From NCBI RefSeq assembly GCF_025979705.1, contig NZ_CP110136.1, positions 496,001 through 560,000 on the forward strand: a stretch of 64,000 bases of DNA, in the 5' to 3' direction. Under the pieces are notes generated by a model that worked only from the letters and a program-made list of their open reading frames with translations, was not told the origin of the DNA and made no database searches. Shown here piece after piece: positions 43,286 to 51,579 of this stretch. The stretch is from Hymenobacter sp. YIM 151858-1 (GTDB taxonomy: Bacteria > Bacteroidota > Bacteroidia > Cytophagales > Hymenobacteraceae). Position 1 is the first letter of the stretch. Every line of letters starts with the position of its first letter. The position numbers and the translations under genes are program-made.

Positions 43286-43777
43286 CTAGCGCCGCCGCTG
43301 CAGCGTTACAAAGCTGAACGCGTGGGCGTGTTTTTCGTCGGGCCCGTGCCGTTCGCGGCTGGTTTCGCGCCAGCTGGTATCGGCCGTGAAGTCGGGCAGC
43401 ACGGTGTCGCCCTCGGCGGCGTAGTGCACCTCGGTGAGGTAAACAGTATCGGCCGCGGGCAGGGCCTGGCGGTAAATTTCGGCCCCGCCGATTACGTACA
43501 CGTCTTCGTCGGTTTGGCGGGCCAGCTCCAGCGCGCCCAGCACGGAGTGGGCCACCTCGGCGCCTTCGGCCTGCCAATCGGCCTGGCGCGTTACCACAAT
43601 GTTGCGGCGGTTGGGCAAGGGCTTGCCGATGCTTTCGTACGTGCGCCGCCCCATCACGATGGGGTGGCCCGAGGTGAGCTGCTTAAAGTGCTTGAGGTCG
43701 GCGGGCAGGTGCCAGGGCAGTTGGTTGTCGCGGCCGATTACGCCGTTGTCGGCCCGGGCTACTACAAGTGCAATCAT
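43286..43777 (-). CDS. folA: Dihydrofolate reductase
   Basis: A 163-residue NADPH-dependent reductase making tetrahydrofolate. Seen: MIALVVARADNGVIGRDNQLPWHLPADLKHFK (substrate and Met20 loop region with acidic D27-type residue), GHPIVMGRRTYESIGKPLPNR (NADPH binding), VYVIGGAEIYRQAL (second NADPH motif), and YLTEVHYAAEGDTVLPDF near the end. Normal length. ATG 43777 lies 3 bases from a purine-rich heptad element. Same strand as fmt upstream, so they may be co-transcribed, linking folate and formyl-Met metabolism. Confidence 0.96.
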   Translation of the reverse strand: MIALVVARADNGVIGRDNQLPWHLPADLKHFKQLTSGHPIVMGRRTYESIGKPLPNRRNIVVTRQADWQAEGAEVAHSVLGALELARQTDEDVYVIGGAEIYRQALPAADTVYLTEVHYAAEGDTVLPDFTADTSWRETSRERHGPDEKHAHAFSFVTLQRRR

Positions 43778-43779
43778 GG

Positions 43780-43921
43780 GGGAAGGATGAAGGAGGAATG
43801 AGGAAGAAAGGGAAAGCAGTAACCTCGTCTGGCGTTGTTGGCATCAGTTACGCACTGACGCACAACAACGACGTCAAGAAGCAGTAACCTCGTCCTGCCT
43901 CATTCCTCCTTCCTCATTTCC
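43780..43921 (-). repeat. Heptad repeat pair with 16-bp direct repeats between fmt and folA
   Basis: Outer arms: GAAGGAT, GAAGGAG, GAATGAG, GAAGAAA (43780-43813) and the complementary TCATTCC, TCCTTCC, TCATTTC (43899-43921), the latter inside the last codons of fmt. Between them AAGCAGTAACCTCGTC occurs twice (43814-43829, 43879-43894) around an inner CGTTGTTG/CAACAACG hairpin. Confidence 0.75.
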
Positions 43922-44841
43922 AGCTTAAAGCCGCGCAGGAAGTCGCCCACGGGCATGCGCTTTTTGCCTTCGAGCTGCACGTCGAGCAGGTCGAGTTGGC
44001 CGTCGGCGGTTTGTACGCGCAGGTGGCTGCGGCCGTCGGTAAGCCAAGCACCTAGGGGCGTTTCGGCGGTGGGGGCGCCCGGCAGGGCCTGCGCCCGAAA
44101 CACCTTCAGGCCGCGGCCATCGGGCAGGTTGGTAAACGCCGTTGGAATGGGCGAGAGGCCCCGCACCAGGTTCACCAGTGCTTCGGCCGGTTGGTTGAAA
44201 TCGAGGCGGCCGGTTTCCTTTTGCAGCTTGGGCGCCGGGCGCAGGTCGCCGCGGTCGGGTTGGGGCGTGCTGGGGGCCGTGCCGGCGGCAATGGCCTGTA
44301 CGGTGCGCAGCGCCAGGGCGGCACCGGCTTGCTTCAGCTTGCCGTACAGCGTGCCGAAATCGTCGTCGGGCGCAATGGCCACTTCGTCCTGGTAAATCAG
44401 GTCGCCGGTGTCGATTTCGTGCCGCAGGAAAAACGACGTTACGCCCGTAACCTGCTCGCCCTGAATGAGGGCCCAGTTGATGGGCGCCGCGCCGCGGTAT
44501 TGCGGCAACAACGAGGCGTGGATGTTGATAGACCCCAGCCGCGGCATGTTCCAAACCGCTTCGGGCAGCATCCGGAAGGCCACAATCACCTGCAAATCGG
44601 CTGCGTAGCTGCGCAGCTCTTCCTGAAACTCCGGCGACTTGAGGTTGGTAGGCTGCAGCACGGGCAAACCCAGCTGCACGGCCACCTGCTTCACGGCCGA
44701 TTCGTTGAGCTTCTGGCCGCGGCCGGCGGGCTTATCGGGCGCCGTAATCACGGCCACCACCTGGCAGCCCGGCCAGCCGTGCAGGGCTTCGAGCGTAGGC
44801 ACCGCAAAATCGGGCGTGCCCATGAAAACTATTCGGAGCAT
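43900..44841 (-). CDS. fmt: Methionyl-tRNA formyltransferase
   Basis: A 313-residue enzyme formylating initiator Met-tRNA. Hallmarks: MLRIVFMGTPDFAVPTLEAL, VITAPDKPAGRGQKL, the formyl-folate loop INIHASLLPQYRGAAPINWA with catalytic Asn-His-Ser region, HEIDTGDLIYQ, and a C-terminal OB-like domain (GLKVFRAQALPG). ATG 44841 chosen; the frame continues 36 codons into a repeat element. Its final codons overlap a heptad repeat, so the C-terminus (EMRKEE) is partly repeat-derived. Confidence 0.96.
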   Translation of the reverse strand: MLRIVFMGTPDFAVPTLEALHGWPGCQVVAVITAPDKPAGRGQKLNESAVKQVAVQLGLPVLQPTNLKSPEFQEELRSYAADLQVIVAFRMLPEAVWNMPRLGSINIHASLLPQYRGAAPINWALIQGEQVTGVTSFFLRHEIDTGDLIYQDEVAIAPDDDFGTLYGKLKQAGAALALRTVQAIAAGTAPSTPQPDRGDLRPAPKLQKETGRLDFNQPAEALVNLVRGLSPIPTAFTNLPDGRGLKVFRAQALPGAPTAETPLGAWLTDGRSHLRVQTADGQLDLLDVQLEGKKRMPVGDFLRGFKLEMRKEE

Positions 44842-44860
44842 GTTGGTTCGGATGGGGTTT

Positions 44861-44947
44861 AGCCCGCAGAGGGCGCGGAGGTTTGCGCAGAGGGCGCTGA
44901 GTTGTTCTGCGTCTTCTGCGCCCAACTGCTGCGCCTGCTGCGGGCTC
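44861..44947 (-). repeat. Heptad repeat, CGCAGAG type
   Basis: 7-bp steps CGCAGAG, GGCGCGG, AGGTTTG, CGCAGAG, GGCGCTG, then CTGCGTC, TTCTGCG. The outer ends AGCCCGCAG and CTGCGGGCT are inverted. The same family occurs at 47522-47586. Confidence 0.7.
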
Positions 44948-44958
44948 AATAAAAAAGC

Positions 44959-46227
44959 CTACTTAAAATCCGGGTACAGCAGGTACTTTTTGCGCAGCTG
45001 CTTGTACTGACCTAGGGCCGGCTCCCAGGCCTGCCGGATTTCCTTTTCCGACTTACCCGCCACAATCATGTCGCGCACCGAGCGGGTGCCGGTCAGCTGC
45101 TCAAAGTACTTGCCGAAGAACTTGTCCTTGGCCGAGCTCTTCTGGTAGTAGTCGATGAGGTAGCGCAGCGTAAAGCCCAGGTCGTTGCCGGTGTTGCGCA
45201 AATCCTCGCCGTAGCAGAGCTTGCCGTTTTGGGGCGGCGTGGGCGAGCCGGTGTTGGGCCTGGGCGTGAAGCTGAACGGCCGGGTGCTCGGCTGCGTGGG
45301 CGCGCCAATCACCTCGAAGGGAAAATCGGTGCCGCGGCCCACGCTCACATCGGTGCCCTCGAACAAGCACAGCGTGGCGTACATGGCCACTGCGTGCGGG
45401 TTGGGCAGGTTGGGAGAGGGGCGCACCGGCAGCGCGTAGCGCGTGGCGTGGGTGTAGCCATGCACGGGCACCACCGTAAGCTGGCACTGCTTGCCGCCGG
45501 CCAGCCACTTTTCGCCGTTTATCATTTGGGCCAGCTCGCCCACGGTAAGGCCGTGCACCACCGGAATGGGGTGCATGCCCACAAACGATTTGTGCTGCGG
45601 CTCCAAAACGGGCCCATCCACGTACCAGCCGTTCGGGTTGGGGCGGTCGAGCACAATCACGGGCTTGCCCTGCTCGGCGGCGGCCTCCATTACGTAGTGC
45701 ATCGTGCTGATGTAGGTGTAGAAGCGCGTGCCCACGTCCTGAATGTCGAACACGAGCACGTCCACGTCCTGCAGCATTTCGGCGGTGGGCTTTTTGGTGG
45801 CGCCGTAGAGGCTGCGCACCGGTTTGCCGGTGCGCTCGTCTTTGCCGTCCTTAATGGTGGCGCCGTCGGCCGCTTCGCCCCGGAAACCGTGCTCCGGCCC
45901 GAAAATGGCCGTGATGTTTACGCCCTTGGCCAGCAGCGTATCGGGCAGCAGCGCCCGGCCTACCCGCGAGGTTTGGTTTACCACTACGCCCACGCGCTTG
46001 CCTTGCAGCAGGGGCAGGTACTCGCCGAAGCGCGCAGCGCCCACTTGCAGCCCGGCCGGGGCCGGGGGCGTAGCGGCCGCCGGGCGGGTGGCCGGGGCAT
46101 CGGCACCTAGGGCGGCCTCGGTAGCCTTATTTGCCAAGGCCGGCAACGTTGTGGGCCGAGCCGGCGTACAGGCCGGACCTTGCAGCAGGAAAAGCGCACA
46201 CAGCGCCGAAAGGCTGTTGGGTATCAT
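44959..46227 (-). CDS. namZ: Exo-beta-N-acetylmuramidase NamZ (DUF1343)
   Basis: A 422-residue lipoprotein or periplasmic glycosidase releasing terminal MurNAc from peptidoglycan fragments. Lipobox-like LFLLQGPAC at ~20, an Ala/Pro linker, then the DUF1343/NamZ domain: GKRVGVVVNQTSRVG, ITAIFGPEHGFRGEA with the conserved Glu-His, VFDIQDVGTRFYTYISTM, VLDRPNPNGW, GLTVGELAQMINGE, LFEGTDVSVGRGTDFPFEVIGAP. Length is normal. ATG 46227 starts the signal. Divergent from the LolE-like gene by 63 bp. Confidence 0.92.
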   Translation of the reverse strand: MIPNSLSALCALFLLQGPACTPARPTTLPALANKATEAALGADAPATRPAAATPPAPAGLQVGAARFGEYLPLLQGKRVGVVVNQTSRVGRALLPDTLLAKGVNITAIFGPEHGFRGEAADGATIKDGKDERTGKPVRSLYGATKKPTAEMLQDVDVLVFDIQDVGTRFYTYISTMHYVMEAAAEQGKPVIVLDRPNPNGWYVDGPVLEPQHKSFVGMHPIPVVHGLTVGELAQMINGEKWLAGGKQCQLTVVPVHGYTHATRYALPVRPSPNLPNPHAVAMYATLCLFEGTDVSVGRGTDFPFEVIGAPTQPSTRPFSFTPRPNTGSPTPPQNGKLCYGEDLRNTGNDLGFTLRYLIDYYQKSSAKDKFFGKYFEQLTGTRSVRDMIVAGKSEKEIRQAWEPALGQYKQLRKKYLLYPDFK

Positions 46228-46290
46228 CGTTGGCACTCTAGCGGTGAAAAGCGTCACAAACTTAGCCGGCTTCGCGTAGCTTTACGCCCA

Positions 46291-47505
46291 GTGAACGTTT
46301 CGCGGTACATATCCCAGAAGATTGAAGGCTCCGACTCGGGGTCTTTCACCTCGTCGGTGACCAAGATAGCCATCATCAGCATTGCCCTCGGTTTGGCGGT
46401 GATGCTGGTGTCGTTTGCTATTCTGGAAGGCTTCCGCAACGAAATTCAGGCCAAGATATTTTCGTTCGGCGCCCACCTTACCGTCAGCAAGTACGACAAC
46501 AATAACTCCCTGGAGGTGGAGCCCATCAACGGGGCCGAGCTGACGCGCGACTTGCGGCGGTACCCACAGATTAAATCGTCGCAGCCGTTTGCGCGCAAAA
46601 CCGCCATCATCAAAACCCGCGACGAGGTGCTGGGCGTGGTGCTGAAGGGCATCGACGAGCAAAACGGCCCCTCGCCCATGCGGCAAAACATGCTGGCGGG
46701 CAAGTTCCTGAGCTTCCCCGATTCGGCCGCGTCCGAGCAGATTCTGCTCTCGCGCAAAATGGCCGACAAGCTGCGCCTGAAGGTGGGCGACGATGCCCTG
46801 TTTTACTTTATCCAGAATCCACCTAGGGTACGCAAGTTCGTGGTGTCGGGCATCTACCAAACCGGCCTCGACGAGTTCGACGAGGTGTACGTAATCGGCG
46901 ACATCCGGCAGGTGCGCGAGCTGAATGCCTGGGCCGACTCGCTGGTGGGCGGCTACGAGGTGGTGCTACGCGACTTCCGCCAGCTCGACCCCGTATCGGA
47001 CAACCTCTACAACTCGCTGCGCTACGACCTCAAGCTCGATAAGATTACCGATCAGTACGCCCAGCTCTTCGACTGGCTGCAGCTGCTCAACCGCAACGTT
47101 ATCATCTTCCTGGTGCTGATCATCTTCGTGGCGACCTTTAACATGGTGGCTACGATATTCATCATGATTCTGGAGCGCACCAACATGATCGGTATCCTGA
47201 AAGCCATCGGCGCTACCGACAATCAGATTCGGCGGATGTTCTTCTTCCGCGGCCTCAACCTTACCGTGAAGGGTATGCTATGGGGCAACGTGGTGGGCCT
47301 GGGCTTTTGCGCGGTGCAGTACTTTTTCCACCCCATCCCGCTCGACCCCGAGAACTACTACATGGACCGCGTGCCCATCTTCTGGGACCCGCGCATCATT
47401 CTGCTGCTCAACGCGGCCGTGTTCATCACCTCGCAGCTGGCCGTGCTCATCCCCACGTACCTCATTGCCCGCATCAAGCCGGTAGTGGCTATCAAGTTCG
47501 ATTAA
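46291..47505 (+). CDS. LolC/LolE-type FtsX-family permease
   Basis: A 404-residue inner-membrane protein of the lipoprotein-releasing type. Layout: N-terminal VNVSRYISQKI, TM1 ~20-45 (VTKIAIISIALGLAVMLVSF), a long periplasmic domain ~50-265 (GAHLTVSKYDNNNSLEVEPI), then three TM helices forming the FtsX domain (VIIFLVLIIFVATFNMVATI, MIGILKAIGATDNQIRRMFF, LLLNAAVFITSQLAVLIPTY). It would work with a LolD ATPase, not encoded here. I chose GTG 46291: ATGs upstream lie in the namZ promoter, and family members start exactly at this MNxSRYIS-like motif. A TAGCTTTA box ends 6 nt upstream. Confidence 0.9.
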   Translation: MNVSRYISQKIEGSDSGSFTSSVTKIAIISIALGLAVMLVSFAILEGFRNEIQAKIFSFGAHLTVSKYDNNNSLEVEPINGAELTRDLRRYPQIKSSQPFARKTAIIKTRDEVLGVVLKGIDEQNGPSPMRQNMLAGKFLSFPDSAASEQILLSRKMADKLRLKVGDDALFYFIQNPPRVRKFVVSGIYQTGLDEFDEVYVIGDIRQVRELNAWADSLVGGYEVVLRDFRQLDPVSDNLYNSLRYDLKLDKITDQYAQLFDWLQLLNRNVIIFLVLIIFVATFNMVATIFIMILERTNMIGILKAIGATDNQIRRMFFFRGLNLTVKGMLWGNVVGLGFCAVQYFFHPIPLDPENYYMDRVPIFWDPRIILLLNAAVFITSQLAVLIPTYLIARIKPVVAIKFD

Positions 47506-47521
47506 GTGGTGTTTCGGTTTT

Positions 47522-47586
47522 AGCCCGCAGAGGACGCAGAACAGCTCAGCGCCCTCTGCGTTAACCTTCTGCGTCCTCTGCGGGAA
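47522..47586. terminator. Heptad-type inverted repeat between convergent genes
   Basis: CCCGCAGAGGACGCAGA (47524-47540) and its exact complement (47568-47584) form a 17-bp stem. The sequence runs in 7-bp steps CGCAGAG, GACGCAG, ..., TCTGCGT. It is the same repeat family as 44861-44947 and probably acts as a terminator for both genes. Confidence 0.7.
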
Positions 47587-47589
47587 ACC

Positions 47590-48351
47590 TTACAGCCACC
47601 GGCTTTGCAGCACCAGGTTGGGGTTGGGGCAGAGCGCGGCCCAGTATTCCTGCTCCTCGGGCAAAGCCACGCCGGGGAAGTCGCCGCGGCGGCCTTGCAT
47701 ATCGGCCATCAGCTGAAAGTGCAGGTGCGGGGGCCAGTCGCCGTTTTCGGGCCAGGGGCCCACGGTGGCAAAGGCCTCGCCCTTGGCAATACGCTGGCCC
47801 TCCTGCAAATACACCAGCTCGGCGCGCCCTAGGTGGCCGTAGAGCGAGTAGAACGTGGTGCCCGCCAATTCGTGCTGCAATATCACGGTGGGGCCGTAGT
47901 CGCCGAAGTTGTCGTTGTCGGCGAGGCTGTGCACGGTGGCGGCCAGCGGCGCCAGCACGGGCGTGCCGGCGGGCAGCCACACATCCACCCCTAGGTGCAG
48001 GGAGCGGGCGGGCAAGGCAACATCGCCAAAAAGGGTAGGGCTGCGCCGGTAAATCACGCGGTTTTCCAAGTAGCCACCTACGCCGATGCGGGCATTTTCA
48101 GCGGCCAGCAACTGGTTCACGAGCTCGTCGAACGACTCGGTATTGCGCAAATCGGCGCCGTGCAGCCGTGGGTTGCCGGCCGTAAAATCGAGGCGGGTTA
48201 CGTCGGCGCCGTTCAGGTCGACGGGCAGTACGGGGCCGAATTCGGCGGCGTGGCGCTGCAGCAGCTCGGTTAGGGAAGTAGCCAAAGAGGGCAGGGAATT
48301 AGCGGGTGGAAGTTGCTGAAAGACGGGCGAGCCTTGCTCTTTCGGCTGCAA
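47590..48351 (-). CDS. M23-family (LytM-fold) peptidase-like protein
   Basis: Up to 253 residues. M23 zinc motif pieces are present: HLGVD (His119, Asp123) and PPHLHF (His209, His211), with YGHLGRAELV between, so an active endopeptidase is possible. No signal peptide is evident, unusual for a wall hydrolase and suggesting a cytoplasmic or non-classical role. The longest frame begins at TTG 48351 with a stop just before it. An internal TTG at 48285 (LATSLTELLQRH) may be the true start, as homologues begin near TELLQRHAAEF. Convergent with the LolE-like gene. Confidence 0.82.
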   Translation of the reverse strand: MQPKEQGSPVFQQLPPANSLPSLATSLTELLQRHAAEFGPVLPVDLNGADVTRLDFTAGNPRLHGADLRNTESFDELVNQLLAAENARIGVGGYLENRVIYRRSPTLFGDVALPARSLHLGVDVWLPAGTPVLAPLAATVHSLADNDNFGDYGPTVILQHELAGTTFYSLYGHLGRAELVYLQEGQRIAKGEAFATVGPWPENGDWPPHLHFQLMADMQGRRGDFPGVALPEEQEYWAALCPNPNLVLQSRWL

Positions 48352-48372
48352 CTAACAACATGCGCCGCACAA

Positions 48373-48386
48373 CTAACAAGTGTTAG
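48373..48386. promoter_or_regulatory. Candidate TetR/PaaR operator upstream of paaE
   Basis: CTAACAAGTGTTAG: 6-bp arms CTAACA/TGTTAG with a 2-bp centre, the same geometry as the site at 56699-56712. Extra CTAAC half-sites follow at 48390 and 48401. It lies in the gap between the M23 gene and paaE. Confidence 0.5.
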
Positions 48387-48512
48387 CTTCTAACTATAAA
48401 CTAACATCGGCTTTTACCGTACCTTGCACGCCCGTTGCCGCAACCTGTGGCAGCGCTGCTTGTTGTTCCACCGAACCCTGTTTTCGAACGCCTTCCACTG
48501 GCCGAGAACCGC

Positions 48513-49622
48513 ATGAGTACAAGTCCGTATCTGACCCTGAACGTTGTCGAGCTCACCCGTGAAACCGACGACGCCATCACCATCCACCTCGAGCGTGCCG
48601 ACCGCCAGGCCGTGGCTTGCCAGCCCGGGCAGTTCCTAACGCTCATTGTGCCCTGTGGCTCGGGCAGCCGCCCCGAGCGTCGCTCGTACTCGCTCAGCAG
48701 CACGCCGGGCGAGGCACCGCGCCTCTCCGTAACCGTTAAGCGCGTAGCCGGTGGCCTCGTGAGCAACTACCTGCTTGATAACGTGCAGGTAGGGCAAACC
48801 ATGGAGGCCATGGTGCCCATGGGCAACTTCACGGTGCAATGCAACCCCGCCGCGGCCCGCTCGCTGGTGCTCATTGGGGCGGGCTCGGGCATCACGCCGC
48901 TTATGTCCATCCTCAAAGCCGTGCTGCAGCAGGAGCCGCAAAGCCAGGTGCTGCTCGTGTACGGCAACCGCAACGAGGAGTCGGTGATTTTCAAGCAGCA
49001 GCTGGCCGAGCTGGAACAGCAGTACGCCGGCCGCCTGCAGGTAGAGCACGTGTTCAGCCAGCCCACCAAGCCCGTGGCGCCGCACCAGCACTCGGGCCGC
49101 CTCAACCGCACCATGCTGCTGCGCATTCTGGAGAAGCGCCAGCAGCAGCCTGCGGCCCAGGCCGAGTACTACATGTGCGGCCCCGAGGGCATGATGTCGG
49201 AAGCCAAAGCAGCGCTGGAGCTGCTGGGCGTACCGGGCAGCCAAATCTTCCGCGAGAGTTTCGTGGCTTCGGCCGATTCGGCCGAAACCGCTGCCGCCCA
49301 GCCCGGCGGCCACGGCACCGTTTCGGCCGACGATTCGGATGAAATCGTGGCCCGCAAAGTAACCGTGCAGTACGAGGGTACCGATTACGTGCTGGAAGTG
49401 CCGCCCGGCAAAACCATCCTCGAAACCGCCCTCGATCAGGACATCGACCTGCCATACAGCTGCCAGGCCGGCCTGTGCACGGCCTGCCGCGGCAAGTGCC
49501 TGTCGGGCAAGGTGCACCTCGACGAGCGCGAGGGCCTGTCCGACTCCGAGCTCAAGCAAGGCTACGTGCTGGTGTGCGTAGGGCACCCGCTCACCAACGA
49601 CGTGGTTATCGAAATCGGGTAA
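48513..49622 (+). CDS. paaE: 1,2-phenylacetyl-CoA epoxidase reductase subunit PaaE
   Basis: A 369-residue flavin and 2Fe-2S reductase passing electrons from NADPH to the PaaAC diiron oxygenase. FAD motif RRSYSLSS (56-63), NADP region GAGSGITPLMSIL (123-135), YYMCGPEGMM (219-228), and a plant-type ferredoxin domain with cysteines 317, 322, 325 and 355 (SCQAGLCTACRGKC). ATG 48513 (MSTSPYLTLN) chosen; 26 extra upstream codons look non-coding. It is separated from paaABCD by three unrelated genes and lies on the opposite strand, but carries a matching operator. Confidence 0.93.
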   Translation: MSTSPYLTLNVVELTRETDDAITIHLERADRQAVACQPGQFLTLIVPCGSGSRPERRSYSLSSTPGEAPRLSVTVKRVAGGLVSNYLLDNVQVGQTMEAMVPMGNFTVQCNPAAARSLVLIGAGSGITPLMSILKAVLQQEPQSQVLLVYGNRNEESVIFKQQLAELEQQYAGRLQVEHVFSQPTKPVAPHQHSGRLNRTMLLRILEKRQQQPAAQAEYYMCGPEGMMSEAKAALELLGVPGSQIFRESFVASADSAETAAAQPGGHGTVSADDSDEIVARKVTVQYEGTDYVLEVPPGKTILETALDQDIDLPYSCQAGLCTACRGKCLSGKVHLDEREGLSDSELKQGYVLVCVGHPLTNDVVIEIG

Positions 49623-49748
49623 TTACCTGCGCTTATTAGGCGGCCGGGCGTATACTGAAAATTGCGCCCGGCCGCTTTAGCCTTAGAGGCCCGATCTGCG
49701 TAGGTACATAATTTGTTGCTGCGAACGTTTGCTGCTGCTTTTTCGCCC

Positions 49749-51491
49749 ATGATTCACTCCCTTCCGGAAATATCCGCCGACGTTACGGCGCCCACCCGGC
49801 CGCCCCGCCGGTACTTGCCCGAGGCATTTACCGTAACCGATTGGGCCGCGCTCGAACCGTATTTTGTTGAGCTACGCGACCGGCCGGTGAACAGCGCCGA
49901 AGAGCTGGAGGCGTGGCTGCTCGACCGCTCAGAGCTGGAATCGGTGCTGAGCGAGGATTTGGCGTGGCGCTATATCCGCATGACCTGCGACACGCAGGAC
50001 CAGAACCGCTCCGAGGCTTTTCAGTACTTCGTGAGCCAGATTGAGCCGAACGCCGCGCCCTACGACCACGCCCTCAACGAAAAGCTGGTTGCCTCGCCCT
50101 ACATCGACGAGCTGAACCAGGACCGCTACCGCATTTTCTTGCGTTCGGTACGCCGCGCGCTGGAAATTTACCGGGCCGAAAACATTCCGCTCAAAACGGA
50201 AATCAGCACCAAGCAGCAGGAATACGCCGCCACCGTGGGCGCCATGACGGTAACCCTCGACGGCGAGGAAATGACGCTGCAACGGGCCGCCGACCGCCTC
50301 AAAGACCCAAACCGCGCTAAGCGCGAGGAGGCGTGGCGCGCCGTGCAAGACCGCCGCGTGCAGGACGCCCAGAAGCTCGACGGGCTGTTTACGCAGCTGA
50401 TTGGCCTGCGCCATCAGATGGCCCTGAACGCCGACTTTTCGAACTTCCGCGACTATATGTTTGCGGCCCTGGGTCGTTTCGACTACACCCCGCAGGACTG
50501 CTTCGATTTTCATGCGGCCATTCGGGAAACAGTGGTGCCCCTGATCGACGAAATCGACCAGCACCGCCGCCACGACCTAGGGCTGGCCGAGCTGCGCCCC
50601 TGGGACCTCGACGTGGACACCTCGGGCAAGGCGCCGCTGCGGCCTTTTGAAACCGGGCAGGAGCTGCTGGGCAAAACCATTACCGTATTCCAGCGCCTCG
50701 ACCCCTTTCTGGGCGACTGCCTTACCACTATGCGCGAAATGGGCCACCTCGACCTGGAGTCGCGCAAGGGCAAGGCACCCGGTGGCTACAACTACCCGCT
50801 CGACGAAACCGGCGTGCCGTTCATTTTCATGAACGCCACCTCGTCGTTGCGCGACGTGATTACCATGCTGCACGAAGGCGGCCACGCGGTGCACTCCTTC
50901 CTGACGCGCCGCCTGCCCATGGGCGCCGATAAGCACCCGCCGAGCGAGGTAGCCGAGCTGGCGTCGATGTCGATGGAGCTGATTTCGATGGACCACTGGG
51001 ACGTGTTCTTCGGCAACGACGACGAGCTGCGGCGGGCCAAGAAAACCCACCTCGAGAGCGTGCTCGAAACCTTCCCGTGGGTGGCCACCATCGATAAGTT
51101 TCAGCACTGGATTTACGAAAACCCGCAGCACAGCCCGGCCGAGCGGCAGGCCAAGTGGGTGGAGATTTTCGACACGTTCAACCAGCGCACCGTGAGCTGG
51201 GAGGGCATTGAGGCCTACAAGCCGTGGTTGTGGCAAAAGCAGCTGCACCTCTACGAAGTGCCATTTTACTACGTGGAGTACGCTATGGCGCAGCTGGGAG
51301 CCATTGCGGTATGGCGCAACTTCCGCCACGATCCGCAAGCCGGCCTCGAAGCCTACAAGCGCGCCCTGGCCCTAGGGTATACGGCTACCATCGGCGAGAT
51401 TTACGAGGCGGCCGGCATCCGGTTCGATTTCAGCACCGAGTACCTGCGCAGCCTCGCCGACTTTGTGCGGCAGGAAATGGCGCAGCTCTAG
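49749..51491 (+). CDS. M3 family oligoendopeptidase (PepF-like)
   Basis: A 580-residue cytoplasmic zinc metallopeptidase digesting short peptides. Catalytic HEGGH at 375-379 (MLHEGGHAVHSF), third ligand Glu403 in EVAELASMSMEL. N-terminal helical region with typical M3 motifs (DLAWRYIRMTCDTQ, ANKREEAW-like NRAKREEAWRAV) and C-terminal FYYVEYAMAQLGAIAVW, IGEIYEAAGIRFDFS. ATG 49749 chosen; the longer frame starts in the promoter region. Sits between the two paa units without obvious functional link. Ends in a strong terminator. Confidence 0.93.
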   Translation: MIHSLPEISADVTAPTRPPRRYLPEAFTVTDWAALEPYFVELRDRPVNSAEELEAWLLDRSELESVLSEDLAWRYIRMTCDTQDQNRSEAFQYFVSQIEPNAAPYDHALNEKLVASPYIDELNQDRYRIFLRSVRRALEIYRAENIPLKTEISTKQQEYAATVGAMTVTLDGEEMTLQRAADRLKDPNRAKREEAWRAVQDRRVQDAQKLDGLFTQLIGLRHQMALNADFSNFRDYMFAALGRFDYTPQDCFDFHAAIRETVVPLIDEIDQHRRHDLGLAELRPWDLDVDTSGKAPLRPFETGQELLGKTITVFQRLDPFLGDCLTTMREMGHLDLESRKGKAPGGYNYPLDETGVPFIFMNATSSLRDVITMLHEGGHAVHSFLTRRLPMGADKHPPSEVAELASMSMELISMDHWDVFFGNDDELRRAKKTHLESVLETFPWVATIDKFQHWIYENPQHSPAERQAKWVEIFDTFNQRTVSWEGIEAYKPWLWQKQLHLYEVPFYYVEYAMAQLGAIAVWRNFRHDPQAGLEAYKRALALGYTATIGEIYEAAGIRFDFSTEYLRSLADFVRQEMAQL

Positions 51492-51502
51492 TGCAAGCAA
51501 GC

Positions 51503-51550
51503 TAAAAAGTCGGGGCCCGAATCAAGCTTGATTCGGGCCCCGGCTTTTTA
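51503..51550 (+). terminator. Terminator hairpin with T tract
   Basis: AAAAAGTCGGGGCCCGAATCA and its near-complement share the palindromic centre AAGCTT and end in TTTTT. CCTAGG follows 4 bp later. Confidence 0.88.
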
Positions 51551-51579
51551 GTGCCTAGGGCTTTGTAAGCGTCAAGTGC

